The notes: generated by a model not told the origin, from the letters alone. Counted from the stretch's first letter, positions 42,023-53,300 are shown. The stretch is DNA of 64,000 nucleotides from an uncultured Parafilimonas sp. (GCA_903882935.1 CAIRZB010000007.1:1-64000); one strand, 5' to 3'. Translations and numbers: made by a program.

Positions 42023-42769
42023 TTACAAATGCGAAAATTGCGCAATAAATCCGTCCTTTCTATTGCGGGCAACGGCAAGCTGGGCCCCGTCGGTCATTGT
42101 TATGTGCCCACCGTCGGTTCTTACAAAACGCAGCACATGGTTAATGTTTACAAGATGGGAATGGTGGATGCGGTAAAAACAATGCGCTGCTAACATTTCT
42201 TCGGCCTCTTTAAGCGTTTTGGCAATTACCAGCTGGCGGTTATTGGTTAAAAATATTTTTGTGTAGTTGCTGATTGATTGGCAGCGTACAACCTCATCGT
42301 TGTTAACCATCATAAGGCCATCGGCGGTTTGTAGGGCTATTCGGTTGTATACCTGTTTTGGCTGAACATATTGCGACAAAAGCATTTCGAATTGTTCTTT
42401 AACAAAAAAGCAGGTTTTGTCTAGGTACCTGCTAACGGAGGCTTTGAGGTCTTCGGCATCAATAGGTTTCAGCAAGTAATCGAAGGCTGCAAATTTAAAT
42501 GCCTTTATGGCAAATTGGTCGTAAGCGGTGGTAAATATTACGTCAAAATTGGGGTTCGAAAAAGCCCTCAACACTTCGAAACCATTTTTAACGGGCATCT
42601 CAATGTCAAGAAAAACAATACCGGGGGCATGTGTTTTTATGGCGGCTATCCCATCGTCGGCATTGTTACACAACGCAACCACTTTTAGCTGTGGGCAAAA
42701 TGTTTTTATCTGCCACTCAAGCACTTCCAGTGCATTTTTTTCATCATCAATTAAAACGGCTTTCAACAT
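42023..42769 (-). CDS. LytTR-family response regulator
   Basis: The 248 residues hold a receiver domain with D8-D9 and the phospho-acceptor D55 in IVFLDIEMP (1-120), then a LytTR DNA-binding domain (about 145-245) with the typical F-Y-R-I-H-H-S-H-L-V-N-I-N-H-V segment. It lies 26 bases after a LytS-type kinase gene, whose target it should be. No target promoter can be named. Confidence 0.92.
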   Translation of the reverse strand: MLKAVLIDDEKNALEVLEWQIKTFCPQLKVVALCNNADDGIAAIKTHAPGIVFLDIEMPVKNGFEVLRAFSNPNFDVIFTTAYDQFAIKAFKFAAFDYLLKPIDAEDLKASVSRYLDKTCFFVKEQFEMLLSQYVQPKQVYNRIALQTADGLMMVNNDEVVRCQSISNYTKIFLTNNRQLVIAKTLKEAEEMLAAHCFYRIHHSHLVNINHVLRFVRTDGGHITMTDGAQLAVARNRKDGFIAQFSHL

Positions 42770-42795
42770 GTGGTTCTTTTTTTTAAATTAGTCAT

Positions 42796-45700
42796 TTACG
42801 CGTTTGCTGATGCGCCAAGTTCAAGTGACTCAAATGGGATTAATATTGAAATTTTAGTGCCGGATGCCAGCCCTTCATCGTTTAGCAGGTCAGTAACTGT
42901 TACAGACGCCTGTATGTTGTGCAGTTGGTTTACAATTGCAATACGGTCGCCGGTTATTTGCATCCCGTAAGATTTATTCTTTAACGAATTTTTACTTTTC
43001 AGTTCGGCCGACATTTGCCTCCCTATGCCGTTGTCTTCAACCTCCACCAACAATATATTGGCTTCGTATAGCTTAAAGCGTATATGAATTTGCCCAATGC
43101 CTTGCTTATGCATCAACCCATGCCAAATGGCATTTTCGGCATATGGTTGTATCAGCATAGATGGTATAGTCATATTTTCGGGTAATAAAATTTCGGCGGT
43201 TTCAATACTATAGCTAAACTTGTTATCATACCGTAACTGCTCCATTTCAAGATAAAGCTGTATTAACTGAATCTCTTTGTCAAGGGAAGCGATGTCTGCG
43301 ATTGAATTGTCCAATATCAGCCTTATCAGTTTTGCAAATCGGGTAAGGTAGCTCGATGCTGTAACATGGTCGCTCTTGACGATATACCTGTTAATGGAAT
43401 TTAGGCAGTTAAAAATAAAATGCGGGTTCATTTGTGCACGCAAGGCCTTCATCTCAATTTCTGCCACTTTTTTGCTAAACACTGTTTTCAGCTCTTCTTC
43501 TTTGCGTATATGGCCAATATGGTATCGGTATGCAAAAAAAACAAGCAAGCCCAGGCATAAAGCAAACACAAAATAAAAATACCATGTTCGCCAAAAAGGC
43601 GGGTTTACAACAATTGTAATTTCTATTGCCTTTTTAAGCCAAACACCATAATTATTGGCGGCTTTTATGGTAAGGGTATACTTGCCAGGCTGTAAGTCAG
43701 CGTACGTAACAAACCGCCGGTTGCCGCTATACACAAAGCCGTTGTCAACCCCTTTAAGCATATAGGCATATTTGTTGTTTTGTGCATCTATATAATTCAG
43801 CAAGGCAAACTCCAGGGTAAATGCATTGCGGTTGTAAGGCAACTCAATTTTATTTATTTGCGAAAGGTCTGCGGTGTCGTTCCACTCTTTGCCGAGAATT
43901 TTAAATGATTTCAACACTAGCGGGGATTCTTCCTTACTAAATCTGAAGGAATCTATATTCGCACGCACGTACCCACCTATTGCCGTAAAATATACATAGC
44001 GGTCGTTGGCAGTGTAGGCGTCTTCATACGACCATTCTGATGTTTTGTACCCGGCTTCCTCCCCAAACATTTTAAACGCATTTTCCTTGGTTGAAAAAAA
44101 TACGGGGCCCTTGCGCGTGGTTATCCAAAAATTGCTGTCCCTATCCATGACCAAACCTTTCATAAAACTGGAAGGAATGCCATCGGCCTCGCCAAATTGG
44201 GAACAATTAAATGTGCCGTCGCTATTTTTTACCAGCTTGTATAGCCCTTCGTCGTAACTGGTTACCAAATAGCCATCGCTTTTTATAGATTTTAGCGTTA
44301 CCGCACTAGATATTTTAAAATTACCGTTGGCAACAATAACCGGTTTTAATTTGTTAGTCACGCTGTTATACCTGTTTAGCCCACTAATATTGTCATTTAT
44401 CCAAATGGCAGTATCCGCCTCGGCATACAATAATTCATTAAGATTTTTCAATTGCGGTACGGTAGCACTATAATAATGGTATGCTTTTGTAAGGCTACTG
44501 TCAATAGAGTAACAGCCCCCGTCGTATGACGAGGTATACCACCATGTGCCGCCATACCCCCTAATCAGGCCAAATCCGTCAGTAATCGCTTTTAATTCTT
44601 GGTCTTTTATACCCAGCGGTTTAATTTTTTGTTCCTTCAAGTAGTAAAAGTTCAGCCCGTTGCCGGCTAATACCAGCAAACGAATACTGTCAAAAGGCAT
44701 TATAGACGATATGGTGTAATTACCCTCTACAAATCCACTGTTTACAGGAAATTGTATGATGGTTTGTTTGCCGCTTTTCTCATCAACAACATAAAGTCCT
44801 TTACCACCTTCACCGCCCAAATAAAGCAATCCGGTGGCCGTGTCCTTATAAAGGCAGTTGGTACCCAGTTTTCTATATTGCTTGGTAAAATTTGCAACAG
44901 CTACAAAACGAAATACCGACGACTGCTGGTAAAGCCTGCTTAAACCGCCATTGTAGCCAGCCCACAACAAGCCCTGCCTATCGGTAAAAACCCAATTACA
45001 ACGACCCGGCAATGTACTGTTGGGGTTAACTGGGTTGTTCGCAAAAAAATTGAATGTGCCATCGGTTATGTTAAATATCCCTAAGCCCTTATCCCCACTG
45101 GCAATCCAAAATTCTGTTGGGGATTTTGGGGTTATGTTAAGTACAATGTTTTTAATGCCATATACGGGGTTTACCTTGCCAAACAAAAACTGAGAGTAGG
45201 TATGTGTTTTTAGGTCAAATTTTTTTATACCTGCAGCCCAGGTACCCAACCAAACCGCCGAATCGCCTGCTTTATACAGGCAAGTAAAAAGGTTATCAGC
45301 GTAGGGGTTATTGTGCCTGTTTACATCCAAGTAATATGTAATTGTGCCCTTTTGCAAGTTTTGGTAGTAAAGCCCTTGGTTTGAGGCTATCCACATGCCG
45401 CCCACCCCATCTTCGGCAAACCCGGATATTACGTCGTGGGTGTTTTCGGCATATGCGTTAAGCTTAACCTTGCCCGATTTGAAGGCGGCAAACTGCTTTT
45501 GGGTTTGGTTGTATACACACCAACCTTGGCCGTAAAAACCTATCCAAATGTGGTTGTGGCAATCAACGAAAGTTTTTGCAATGTTGTTGGAAGGCAGCCC
45601 TGCCCCCCTGAGGGAATCCGCAAAATAATGGCTAAACTTCTTTCTGTTGGGGTCATAACTATTTAGTCCGCTTTTGGCAGTGCCTATCCACAAAATCCCA

Positions 45701-45990
45701 TTTTTGTCTTCGGCGATACTTGTGATATAATTACCGCTTATGCTGTTGCCGTCGCCTGCGTTGTGCGTAAAATGCTCTAAAGTGTAACCGTCAAACCTAT
45801 TGAGGCCAAAAAAAGTGCCAATCCAAATATACCCTTTGTGGTCTTGGAATATGCAATTTACATGGTTATCAGTCAGACCCTCTTTCTCCGTAATTCTGGT
45901 AAAATAAAAATCCTGTGCCTGGGCTGAGGTTTTGCCGGACAGTATTACAATTATTAAGCAGGCTATGGTTAAACAAAAAAAACGGAGCAT
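42796..45990 (-). CDS. Sensor histidine kinase with periplasmic beta-propeller (LytS type)
   Basis: The 1064 residues show a signal peptide, a long periplasmic sensor made of Reg_prop repeats (about 30-700, with motifs such as GYIWIGTFFGLNRFDG and GILWIGTAKSGLNSYD), a Y_Y_Y domain (about 710-785), one membrane segment near 800 (WYFYFVFALCLGLLVFFAYR), and a His_kinase domain with the phospho-acceptor in AQMNPHFIFNCLNSINRY near 855 and an ATPase domain with VEDNGIGR. Unlike hybrid systems of polysaccharide loci it lacks receiver and AraC domains and signals through the separate LytTR regulator. The ligand is probably an extracellular molecule, not identified. Confidence 0.92.
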   Translation of the reverse strand: MLRFFCLTIACLIIVILSGKTSAQAQDFYFTRITEKEGLTDNHVNCIFQDHKGYIWIGTFFGLNRFDGYTLEHFTHNAGDGNSISGNYITSIAEDKNGILWIGTAKSGLNSYDPNRKKFSHYFADSLRGAGLPSNNIAKTFVDCHNHIWIGFYGQGWCVYNQTQKQFAAFKSGKVKLNAYAENTHDVISGFAEDGVGGMWIASNQGLYYQNLQKGTITYYLDVNRHNNPYADNLFTCLYKAGDSAVWLGTWAAGIKKFDLKTHTYSQFLFGKVNPVYGIKNIVLNITPKSPTEFWIASGDKGLGIFNITDGTFNFFANNPVNPNSTLPGRCNWVFTDRQGLLWAGYNGGLSRLYQQSSVFRFVAVANFTKQYRKLGTNCLYKDTATGLLYLGGEGGKGLYVVDEKSGKQTIIQFPVNSGFVEGNYTISSIMPFDSIRLLVLAGNGLNFYYLKEQKIKPLGIKDQELKAITDGFGLIRGYGGTWWYTSSYDGGCYSIDSSLTKAYHYYSATVPQLKNLNELLYAEADTAIWINDNISGLNRYNSVTNKLKPVIVANGNFKISSAVTLKSIKSDGYLVTSYDEGLYKLVKNSDGTFNCSQFGEADGIPSSFMKGLVMDRDSNFWITTRKGPVFFSTKENAFKMFGEEAGYKTSEWSYEDAYTANDRYVYFTAIGGYVRANIDSFRFSKEESPLVLKSFKILGKEWNDTADLSQINKIELPYNRNAFTLEFALLNYIDAQNNKYAYMLKGVDNGFVYSGNRRFVTYADLQPGKYTLTIKAANNYGVWLKKAIEITIVVNPPFWRTWYFYFVFALCLGLLVFFAYRYHIGHIRKEEELKTVFSKKVAEIEMKALRAQMNPHFIFNCLNSINRYIVKSDHVTASSYLTRFAKLIRLILDNSIADIASLDKEIQLIQLYLEMEQLRYDNKFSYSIETAEILLPENMTIPSMLIQPYAENAIWHGLMHKQGIGQIHIRFKLYEANILLVEVEDNGIGRQMSAELKSKNSLKNKSYGMQITGDRIAIVNQLHNIQASVTVTDLLNDEGLASGTKISILIPFESLELGASANA

Positions 45991-46194
45991 GTTTAAAATT
46001 GGCCATTTATATTAATGAATGTAGCAATAATTATCCTTTGTTTAAAAAAGAATGATTGTTGGTTAAATTGGGTAGTAAACAGCACTCAATTGGGCTTTGT
46101 TAACTTTTGGTTAGGTATAAAACCGTAAAGTTTATTGTATAAGAAAGGGTGATAATACCAAAACTTTGCGCAAATTGCCGTTTTAAACAATACC

Positions 46195-47637
46195 ATGGCC
46201 CAAACGCAACCGATACGTTACCCGTTTAACGGGCTTACCGCCGAACAATTTTTTATACTGCTTATACAAGCCGCCCAGGCATTAAACTGGCAAATGGGCA
46301 ATAAAGACAATAAATATTGGCTGAAAGTACCATTAAGCCCCGAGAGCGACAGTGAGGAATTGCTGGTGGGCATTGAAAGCGACGTGGCCGTTTTGGAACG
46401 AAAGAACAGCGGCCTGCGGTTGCCAAAGGGCAAAAATGCCAACGACAACCTGATGCGCCTGACTGCCACCCTAAACGAACTGCGGGCTGCCCATACCCCC
46501 GAATGGTTAAGTGCGCAATTTGAGCAGATGATGGCCAGGCAGCAGGCCCATGAAAAAGACATTGAAGAACGGAAAAAGACCAACCAACTAACGGCATTGG
46601 AAAAAATATCCCTATCAAAGGGTATGCACTATGTTACCTACAGCATTATTGGCATAAATGTGCTGGTTTTTCTGCTGATGGTGGTAACCGGCAACGGCTT
46701 TCTGGAATTTAACACAGAGGCATTGGTTAAATGGGGCGGCCAAATACGGTACCTAACCGTGGGTGGGGAGTGGTACCGGCTTATTACCAGCACTTTTTTG
46801 CATGCTGGCTTAATGCACATTGCTTTTAATATGTATGCCTTTTATTACATAGGCGTGTACCTGGAGCCGCTGCTGGGCCGCTGGCGGTACCTGGCCGTAT
46901 ATTTGGCCTGCGGCATATTGGCCAGCATGGCAAGCACCTGGTGGCGCGTGGGCGAGGAAGTTGGCATTGGTGCCTCAGGGGCCATATTTGGTATGTACGG
47001 CGTTTTTTTAGCGTTGCTCACCACCAAATTTATTGAGCCAGGCGTACGCAAACCCATGTTACGCAGCATTGGTTTTTTTGTAGTGTTTAACCTAGCGTAC
47101 GGTACCATGGGCAATATTGACAATGTGGCCCATATTGGCGGCCTGTTGAGCGGTATGGTGTTTGGCTATTTGTACTACTACCTGTTTATGGGCAAAAAAG
47201 ACAATATTGCCGCATCCATAATAATTACGGCAGTGCTAACTGCCGCAACCGTGCTGGTGGTGTTGCCCACAATTAAAGATGATACCCAAAAATACACAAA
47301 GGTTACGGCATCGTTCGACACGTACGTTACCAAAGCTTTAGGGCCTTTACTGGTATGCGACTCGGCCTATTCCCCAGAGGCGGTTGACCGGCTCAAGCAA
47401 ATATCAATGCCTGCTTGGCAGCAAAGTGCCAGGGTGCTTGATTCCACCAACAATTTTGTAATCCCTGTGTATTATAAGCAAAGAAGAGATATGCTTCGGC
47501 GGTACACGCAGCTGCAAATAACGCATACGCAATTGCTTATTAAACGCGACTCTATGCCCGCCAGTCAGTACACGGATGAAATGGCCAAGGTGCGCATAAA
47601 AATATCGGCTTTGTTAGATACGCTCAACAAACAATAG
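46195..47637 (+). CDS. Rhomboid-family intramembrane serine protease with long N-terminus
   Basis: The 480 residues consist of an unrecognised soluble N-terminal part (about 1-140, charged, with a coiled-coil stretch), six membrane segments of a rhomboid domain (about 145-350) and a C-terminal region after a seventh hydrophobic segment. The active site is seen: HAGLMHIAFNMYAFYY (H and N), GASGAIFGMYG with Ser near 260, and HIGGLLSGM with His near 311. Rhomboids cut membrane proteins within the bilayer. The stop is directly next to the kdsB stop on the other strand, with no spacer. Confidence 0.9.
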   Translation: MAQTQPIRYPFNGLTAEQFFILLIQAAQALNWQMGNKDNKYWLKVPLSPESDSEELLVGIESDVAVLERKNSGLRLPKGKNANDNLMRLTATLNELRAAHTPEWLSAQFEQMMARQQAHEKDIEERKKTNQLTALEKISLSKGMHYVTYSIIGINVLVFLLMVVTGNGFLEFNTEALVKWGGQIRYLTVGGEWYRLITSTFLHAGLMHIAFNMYAFYYIGVYLEPLLGRWRYLAVYLACGILASMASTWWRVGEEVGIGASGAIFGMYGVFLALLTTKFIEPGVRKPMLRSIGFFVVFNLAYGTMGNIDNVAHIGGLLSGMVFGYLYYYLFMGKKDNIAASIIITAVLTAATVLVVLPTIKDDTQKYTKVTASFDTYVTKALGPLLVCDSAYSPEAVDRLKQISMPAWQQSARVLDSTNNFVIPVYYKQRRDMLRRYTQLQITHTQLLIKRDSMPASQYTDEMAKVRIKISALLDTLNKQ

Positions 47638-48363
47638 CTATAAATATTGGGCGGCTCTTTTTAGGTCCTCCGGTGTGTCTATTTCAACGCCCATATAGTC
47701 TACCACCACCATTTTAAGCGGTATGCCATTTTCAAGATAGCGCAGGCATTCAATTTTTTCGGCAGCCTCCAAAGGCGTCATAGGCCAGTTGGTAAAATTC
47801 AGCAATGCCTGCTTGCGAAAGGCATATACACCAATATGCTCGTAGTACACAGGCGCAACATCCTTGCTTCTGGGGTAAGGAATTACCGACCGGCTGAAGA
47901 ACAACGAGTTGCCATTTTTATCCACCGCCACCTTTACATAGTTGGGGTCAGCAATAAATTGTTCGTTAGTAAGTACCTGCATCAGGCTGGCCACTTGCAC
48001 GTTTTGGCCTGCTTCGCCCTCAAAAACCTGCAATAGTTTTTCCAAGGGGGCCCGTTTAACAAACGGCTCATCCCCCTGCACGTTTACCACAATCTGTACA
48101 TCTATGTCGGCAACGGCTTCGGCAATGCGGTCGCTGCCGCTTTCGTGCAGCTTTTTGCTCATCACCGCCTTGCCACCGTGGCGGGTTATTTCATCAAAAA
48201 TAATGGTGCTGTCTGTTGCCACTATCACCTCATCAAACAGGCCGGTTGCCACGGTGTTATCGTAGGTATGCCTTATTACCGGTTTGTTACCCAACAATTG
48301 CATTAACTTACCCGGAAAACGGGTGGCATCGTAACGGGCGGGTATCAGTGCTGCTGTTTTCAT
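47638..48363 (-). CDS. kdsB: 3-deoxy-manno-octulosonate cytidylyltransferase
   Basis: KdsB activates Kdo as CMP-Kdo for lipid A/LPS core synthesis. From the ATG at 48363 it has 241 residues; an ATG three codons earlier (48372) is also possible. The nucleotide-binding start AALIPARYDATRFPGKLMQL, the VVNVQGDEPFV segment near 95 with metal-binding Asp, and the later EKIECLRYLENGIPLKMV are typical. It shows that the organism makes Kdo-containing LPS. It is monocistronic. Confidence 0.95.
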   Translation of the reverse strand: MKTAALIPARYDATRFPGKLMQLLGNKPVIRHTYDNTVATGLFDEVIVATDSTIIFDEITRHGGKAVMSKKLHESGSDRIAEAVADIDVQIVVNVQGDEPFVKRAPLEKLLQVFEGEAGQNVQVASLMQVLTNEQFIADPNYVKVAVDKNGNSLFFSRSVIPYPRSKDVAPVYYEHIGVYAFRKQALLNFTNWPMTPLEAAEKIECLRYLENGIPLKMVVVDYMGVEIDTPEDLKRAAQYL

Positions 48364-48382
48364 GCAATCCATTATTTTGCGG

Positions 48383-48390
48383 CAAAGATG
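48383..48390 (-). promoter_or_regulatory. Candidate -7 promoter element of kdsB
   Basis: The minus strand reads CATCTTTGCCGC, one base off TAnnTTTG, 19 bases before the ATG at 48363. No clear -33 element. Confidence 0.3.
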
Positions 48391-48573
48391 CTATTATTAC
48401 CCAAAAAAGTAACTGTTGACGCGAACAGTTTTAAACAAGACAGTTGTAACTGGATTGCATTTTTAGGCAAGCGAGCCCGAAAGTACTGTGAAAATTACGA
48501 AAAACATTGCCTGCAGTTAATATTTTTGGCATCTTACCCTTGCAAACACGAAATTTACATTTACCAAAAAACT

Positions 48574-49431
48574 ATGCAAAATAAATTACTCTTTATAAGC
48601 CTAACGGTATTGTGTACAACCATGGCGGCCGCGCAGGATGTTTCAACGGCCGGCTGGGCAGTGCAGCCCGTTTTGGTTGATGGCAATGCCAACGAATGGC
48701 ATAAACCCCTTAACCTGTACGATGCCAACACAAAACTGCTTTTTGCCATGGGCAACGACAGCACAAACATTTATTTGTGTTTTGAATGCAAAGATGAGCA
48801 AACGCAAAAAAAAATAATGCATGCTGGCATGCGGGTTGAATTAAGCACCAAATGGAACGGAAAGCGCAAAGTTTCCATTGCATACCCTTTGCCGCCAAAG
48901 GAAAGGGAAAACAACGATAACAGTTTTGACGACGGGGATGCAGGCAGCAACCAACAGGAAGACCCCGGTTTTCGCAAAGCGGCAGCCGCCATGGCCAGGC
49001 AACGTTTTTTAACGGACAATTTAACTATGCATGTAGAAGGTTTCATCAGTGGTAATGGCGTTGTACCTATTAGGGGCTCGAATATTAATATTGCCATGGG
49101 TTGGGACAGCACAAACAACCTGTTTTATGAGATAGCCATACCCATTAAGCAATTGACTACCCAAGGGTATGATGCAGCGGAATTATTGAAGGAAATAACC
49201 TTGGAAGTGGCAGTAAATGCCCTGCCCCAAAAAGGCGGCAACCGTGGCAGCGACATAAGCATACGCGGCAACGGCGGGGGCTTAGGCAATGGCAGCAATG
49301 GACAGGGCGGCGGACAAACCGTTGACCCCAGTGCTTTTAAGCACGCTTTTAAAAACCCTGACAAAGCCGGCCTTTTTAAAAATACCTACTTAAAACAAAA
49401 ATTTGTACTGGCTGGTGCCGGTACGCAATAG
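48574..49431 (+). CDS. Secreted protein with a CBM9-like domain
   Basis: The ATG at 48574 (MQNKLLFISLTVLCTTMAAA) gives a signal peptide and 285 residues; the frame is open further upstream but unlikely to be used. The segment QPVLVDGNANEWHKPLN ... TNIYLCFECKDEQTQKKIM is like the start of family 9 carbohydrate-binding (DOMON-like) domains. A Gly/Asn-rich low-complexity stretch (RGNGGGLGNGSNGQGGG) is near 235-255. No catalytic domain is seen. meaB follows 45 bases later but has no obvious link. Confidence 0.65.
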   Translation: MQNKLLFISLTVLCTTMAAAQDVSTAGWAVQPVLVDGNANEWHKPLNLYDANTKLLFAMGNDSTNIYLCFECKDEQTQKKIMHAGMRVELSTKWNGKRKVSIAYPLPPKERENNDNSFDDGDAGSNQQEDPGFRKAAAAMARQRFLTDNLTMHVEGFISGNGVVPIRGSNINIAMGWDSTNNLFYEIAIPIKQLTTQGYDAAELLKEITLEVAVNALPQKGGNRGSDISIRGNGGGLGNGSNGQGGGQTVDPSAFKHAFKNPDKAGLFKNTYLKQKFVLAGAGTQ

Positions 49432-49476
49432 GCATGTATGTTTGCACTGGCCTTTGTGTAAAACGGCCGTAAGAAA

Positions 49477-50373
49477 ATGCACCACCAGTTGATACAACAA
49501 TTGCAACAGGGCAATATTAAAGCCTTGGCACGCAGTATTTCGCTGGTGGAAAACGAAGTGCCGGGCTATGCGCAATTGTTGGCAGGTTTACCAGCCAGCC
49601 CCACAAAAATAATTGGCATTACCGGTGCACCAGGTGCTGGCAAAAGCACCTTGGTTGATGCGTTGATTGCCGAGTTTGTGAACAATAGCAACAGAGTGGG
49701 CATTTTGTGTGTAGACCCGTCCTCCCCGTTTAACATGGGTGCTTTGCTGGGCGACAGGGTGCGCATGGGCCAATGGCATAACCACCCCGGCGTTTTTATA
49801 CGCAGCCTGGCCAGCCGCGGCAGCCTTGGCGGACTTAGCCCAAAAATTATTGAGATAACCGAAGTAATGAAAGCAGCTCCCTTTGACGTTATTATTGTTG
49901 AAACCGTTGGCGTGGGGCAAAGCGAAGTGGAGATAGCGGGCCTGGCAGATACCACGGTGGTGGTGATGGTACCCGAAGGTGGCGACGAAGTGCAAACCAT
50001 GAAAGCTGGGCTGATGGAAATTGCCGACATATTTGTGGTAAACAAGGCCGACAGGCCGGGTGCAGACAGTTTTGAGAAAAATCTACTCCTTATGCTAGCA
50101 CCTGCTTTTATGAAGAACGCTGCGGAAATTGCCATTGTAAAAACAGCCGCTACTTCTAAAGAAGGTGTGGGCGAACTGTACCATAAAATTGTTGCACACC
50201 AACGGACCATTAAAAACAGCGACAAAAAATATTGGCTACTGGCCGAAAGGGCCTACCACCTAATACAGCATAAGCGTATGCGCGGTATTACCCGGCAACA
50301 ACTGTTTACCCAAATAAAAATGCATACAGGAGTACATTTTAACCTGTATGCATTTGTTGAAAGCCAAACTTAA
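49477..50373 (+). CDS. meaB: Methylmalonyl-CoA mutase-associated GTPase MeaB
   Basis: MeaB (ArgK) is a G3E-family GTPase chaperone that loads and protects adenosylcobalamin in methylmalonyl-CoA mutase. The 298 residues have the P-loop GAPGAGKST at 50-58, the Mg-binding switch with ETVGVGQSEVE near 145, and NKADRPGAD near 189 for the guanine. N- and C-terminal helical extensions are present. The mutase genes are not in the window. Its role implies a B12-dependent propionate/methylmalonyl pathway in the cell. Confidence 0.93.
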   Translation: MHHQLIQQLQQGNIKALARSISLVENEVPGYAQLLAGLPASPTKIIGITGAPGAGKSTLVDALIAEFVNNSNRVGILCVDPSSPFNMGALLGDRVRMGQWHNHPGVFIRSLASRGSLGGLSPKIIEITEVMKAAPFDVIIVETVGVGQSEVEIAGLADTTVVVMVPEGGDEVQTMKAGLMEIADIFVVNKADRPGADSFEKNLLLMLAPAFMKNAAEIAIVKTAATSKEGVGELYHKIVAHQRTIKNSDKKYWLLAERAYHLIQHKRMRGITRQQLFTQIKMHTGVHFNLYAFVESQT

Positions 50374-50386
50374 CGGCCATCTTACA

Positions 50387-53300
50387 CTAATGCTCCTCTT
50401 CCCCAACCATGTCTGGCGCAGGGGCTTTCTCTTCTCTTTTTAAAAAGGCGTTAAACTGCTCTGTAATTTTCGCGGCATTAAAATTATCCTCGTAGTACGA
50501 GCCATTAATGTCTTCGGCAGTCTCAAGCCCAGTGCTGCCTATGGCATAGCCGCCCGCAATACCTAAATACGCTGTAGTGTCCTTGCCTACGCCAAAAACT
50601 ACTTTATACAGGTAGAAGCTATACTTTTTGTTTTTGTAGGTGCCTATTTTTTTAGAAAGGAATATTACCGCAGACGGGGCATTTTCCTCATCCTCGCCTG
50701 CTACGGCATTAAATAGGTCTGACTCTGCAAAAGCTTGCTGGCTTAGGTATTGCGCCGGAAAAACTGATTGCTTGTTAAGTTCCTTCAACTCTTTGTAAAA
50801 AGATTTTCTACTCTCGGCATCTTTGGCAAGTGCCAACAGGGCAGTTGCTGCAACGGCCTTGTTGTTTTCCAGCAGCAGCTTTACCACATTTTTTTTCAGG
50901 TAGTTTTCCTTCACCGCCAGGTATTCTTCCAGTACAGCAAACGAAGCCGGTGTATTGAATTTTGCCAGCAGGTTGGTTAATGCAGTAATGTTGTAATCAG
51001 TACCGGCGCCTATTTTAAGCGCAGGCAACAGTAAACGGGCGGCCTTTATAAAACCAGCTTCGGCAGTAGCCGATGTTTGTATGTTAACAAGCCCAGAGTC
51101 GGCCAAGGTTATGCCGATGTTTGCCAAGGTGGGTGCCCAAAGCGTATCGCCTGCCAGTTTTAGCAGGGTTGGGTATATGTTGGCAGTAAGCGCTAGGCTG
51201 TCTTTTAAATTTGATCTTACTGTGTAGCCAGGCTGCCATACTGGGGTGTTTTGCACCAGCAGTTCTGCAAAGGCATTGTAACTTTCCTGGGTATGCATAC
51301 CCGCCAGCAGGCCAAGTGCGATGCTTTTAAATTTCTCTGCTTGGCCGGTAAAGTTGTTGTAGGTGCTTTTAATAAATTGTACAGTTTGTTGGCTTTGCAT
51401 GGTAGCCAGCTTATTGGCCAGCTTGTTGTTAATTACGGTAGTATCGCTGTACTCGTTGGCGGGCAAATATTGCTTAAAAAGGGCCTCGTGCAGCAACGGC
51501 AGGTCCTTTTGGGTAAAAGGCGCGTTGCTTACGGCCAAATAGGCTCCGTTGCGGGTTGCAGAATCAGCAGAGGCTAAATTTTTCAATAGCAATGCCGCCT
51601 TTGATTTGAATATCTCGTTAGGCTTGCTTTCTCCGTTTACAACAAAATCGGCAAAAAACTTATTGGCATCCTCGCTATATAATAAACGCCTGTCGCCATA
51701 AGTCATCAAAGCATAGATAATATTGGCATTTAATACCAACCGCTTGCGCTTGTAAATATTTATACCGTCTTTGCTTTTGGTTAATATCTCCCTGCCAGAA
51801 AGCTGCCCGTTTTGTACAATGGTGGTGGATATAATGCTATCCCCAAGCTGCCATCTTTTTTCCTGCCTTTTCCAAAAAACGCTGTCGCTTTCTGCCCAAG
51901 TATACTTGCCTAATGTATCTTCTATAACGGCATAGGTGGTAGCAGTGGCGGTGTCAAAAGCAACCGTTTGCAAGCCATTGGCTTGTGACGGATAATCTCT
52001 AAAGGCACTAGGTGCCCAAGTGGCGAACCCCCCATTGCTATTAGCGTTTTTACCCCAATGCGCAATACCGTGCTGGTTTAAAAAGGTAAATGAGTTGAAT
52101 ACTTGTTGTAATGCGGGGCTGCGCACGCCTGCTGAATCAGAAAGGGTCATCAATACAATGTTTCTGTTGCCGGCGATGGCATTGTACATATGTACAAATA
52201 TGTTCTGCTTTTTGTTTCGGCCGGTCATCTCCTGTATGTGGTAACCCTGTACCGTGGTGTCGTTAACAGTAATGTTGTTGTATTGTAGCTCCATCTGTTT
52301 TTGCGTTTTGCTAAACACAGCCGTGTCGCTTACAATAAACCGCCCGGCTTCTACTTCTTTGGAGAAAAGCATTACATAGGCGCCTGTGGTTGCGTCGGAG
52401 CCTGAGAAGATAGAAATTTTCCACCCCTCTGTTTTTACTTTGTCGCTCAACGTTTTGTTGAACTGCACATCTGCCGGGGTGGCAAAAGCAATACCCATGG
52501 TTGTGTCGCTAAATAAAAAGGTCTGCGGGCCCACATCGGCAATTTTGTTAATAACAAACGAACTAAAATACTTGTCTGCGGATGCGGAGGACAGGTTTTC
52601 TTTTTTTAGCGCATACATTGCCACCAAGTACACCGTATTATTTTTTCGGTATACCTGCAACCTTATGGTGTAGCCCTCTTTACTCTCCAGATATTCCCGA
52701 CCGTCTGCTTCGCCCAGCGCCATTTTTTTAACCGGCGTCACCTTGTCTTTTTGAAACATCCGTGATGCTAGCGCATTAAAAAGGCTGTCGTTGTTCTGCT
52801 GGCCATGTGCGCTAACAACCGCCATGGTGTAGTAGCCACAAAAGTTTGATATGTCAAACAAAAATTGCATCTCCAACAAACCAAAAACCTTTATAGGCGT
52901 GGGCTTACCGGGCATGCTAACATTGTATTGGCCTTTACTGTCGGCCACACTTACCCAGGGCAGTTCCACTTCCTTCACTTTATAGTCGTTGGCCGCAATT
53001 TTTTTAGACGAGATGACTGGCTCCACTGTAAAGCCCCGCGCTTTAAGCATGGTGATAACGCCACTGTCACCGGGCAAATGCGCGGCCCCAATGGCAAAGA
53101 ACATTGTTCTAACAGCACTAAGGCTGTCAATACGCCGGGCCATTTTTACATTTCGCCTTATCAATATAATATCTTTCCGTTCCTGCGTCTCACTGGCTTC
53201 GGTAATTCGTTCAATGCCCTCCAAATCTTGGCTGATATAAGTACTAACCAATTGCTCCATGGATGAAGATTGGCCGCTGCCTTTGCTGCCAGCGATAACA

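Noticed and set aside
48388-48573. Upstream extension of the CBM9-like protein
   Set aside because: It would begin inside the kdsB promoter and place 62 residues before an obvious signal peptide.
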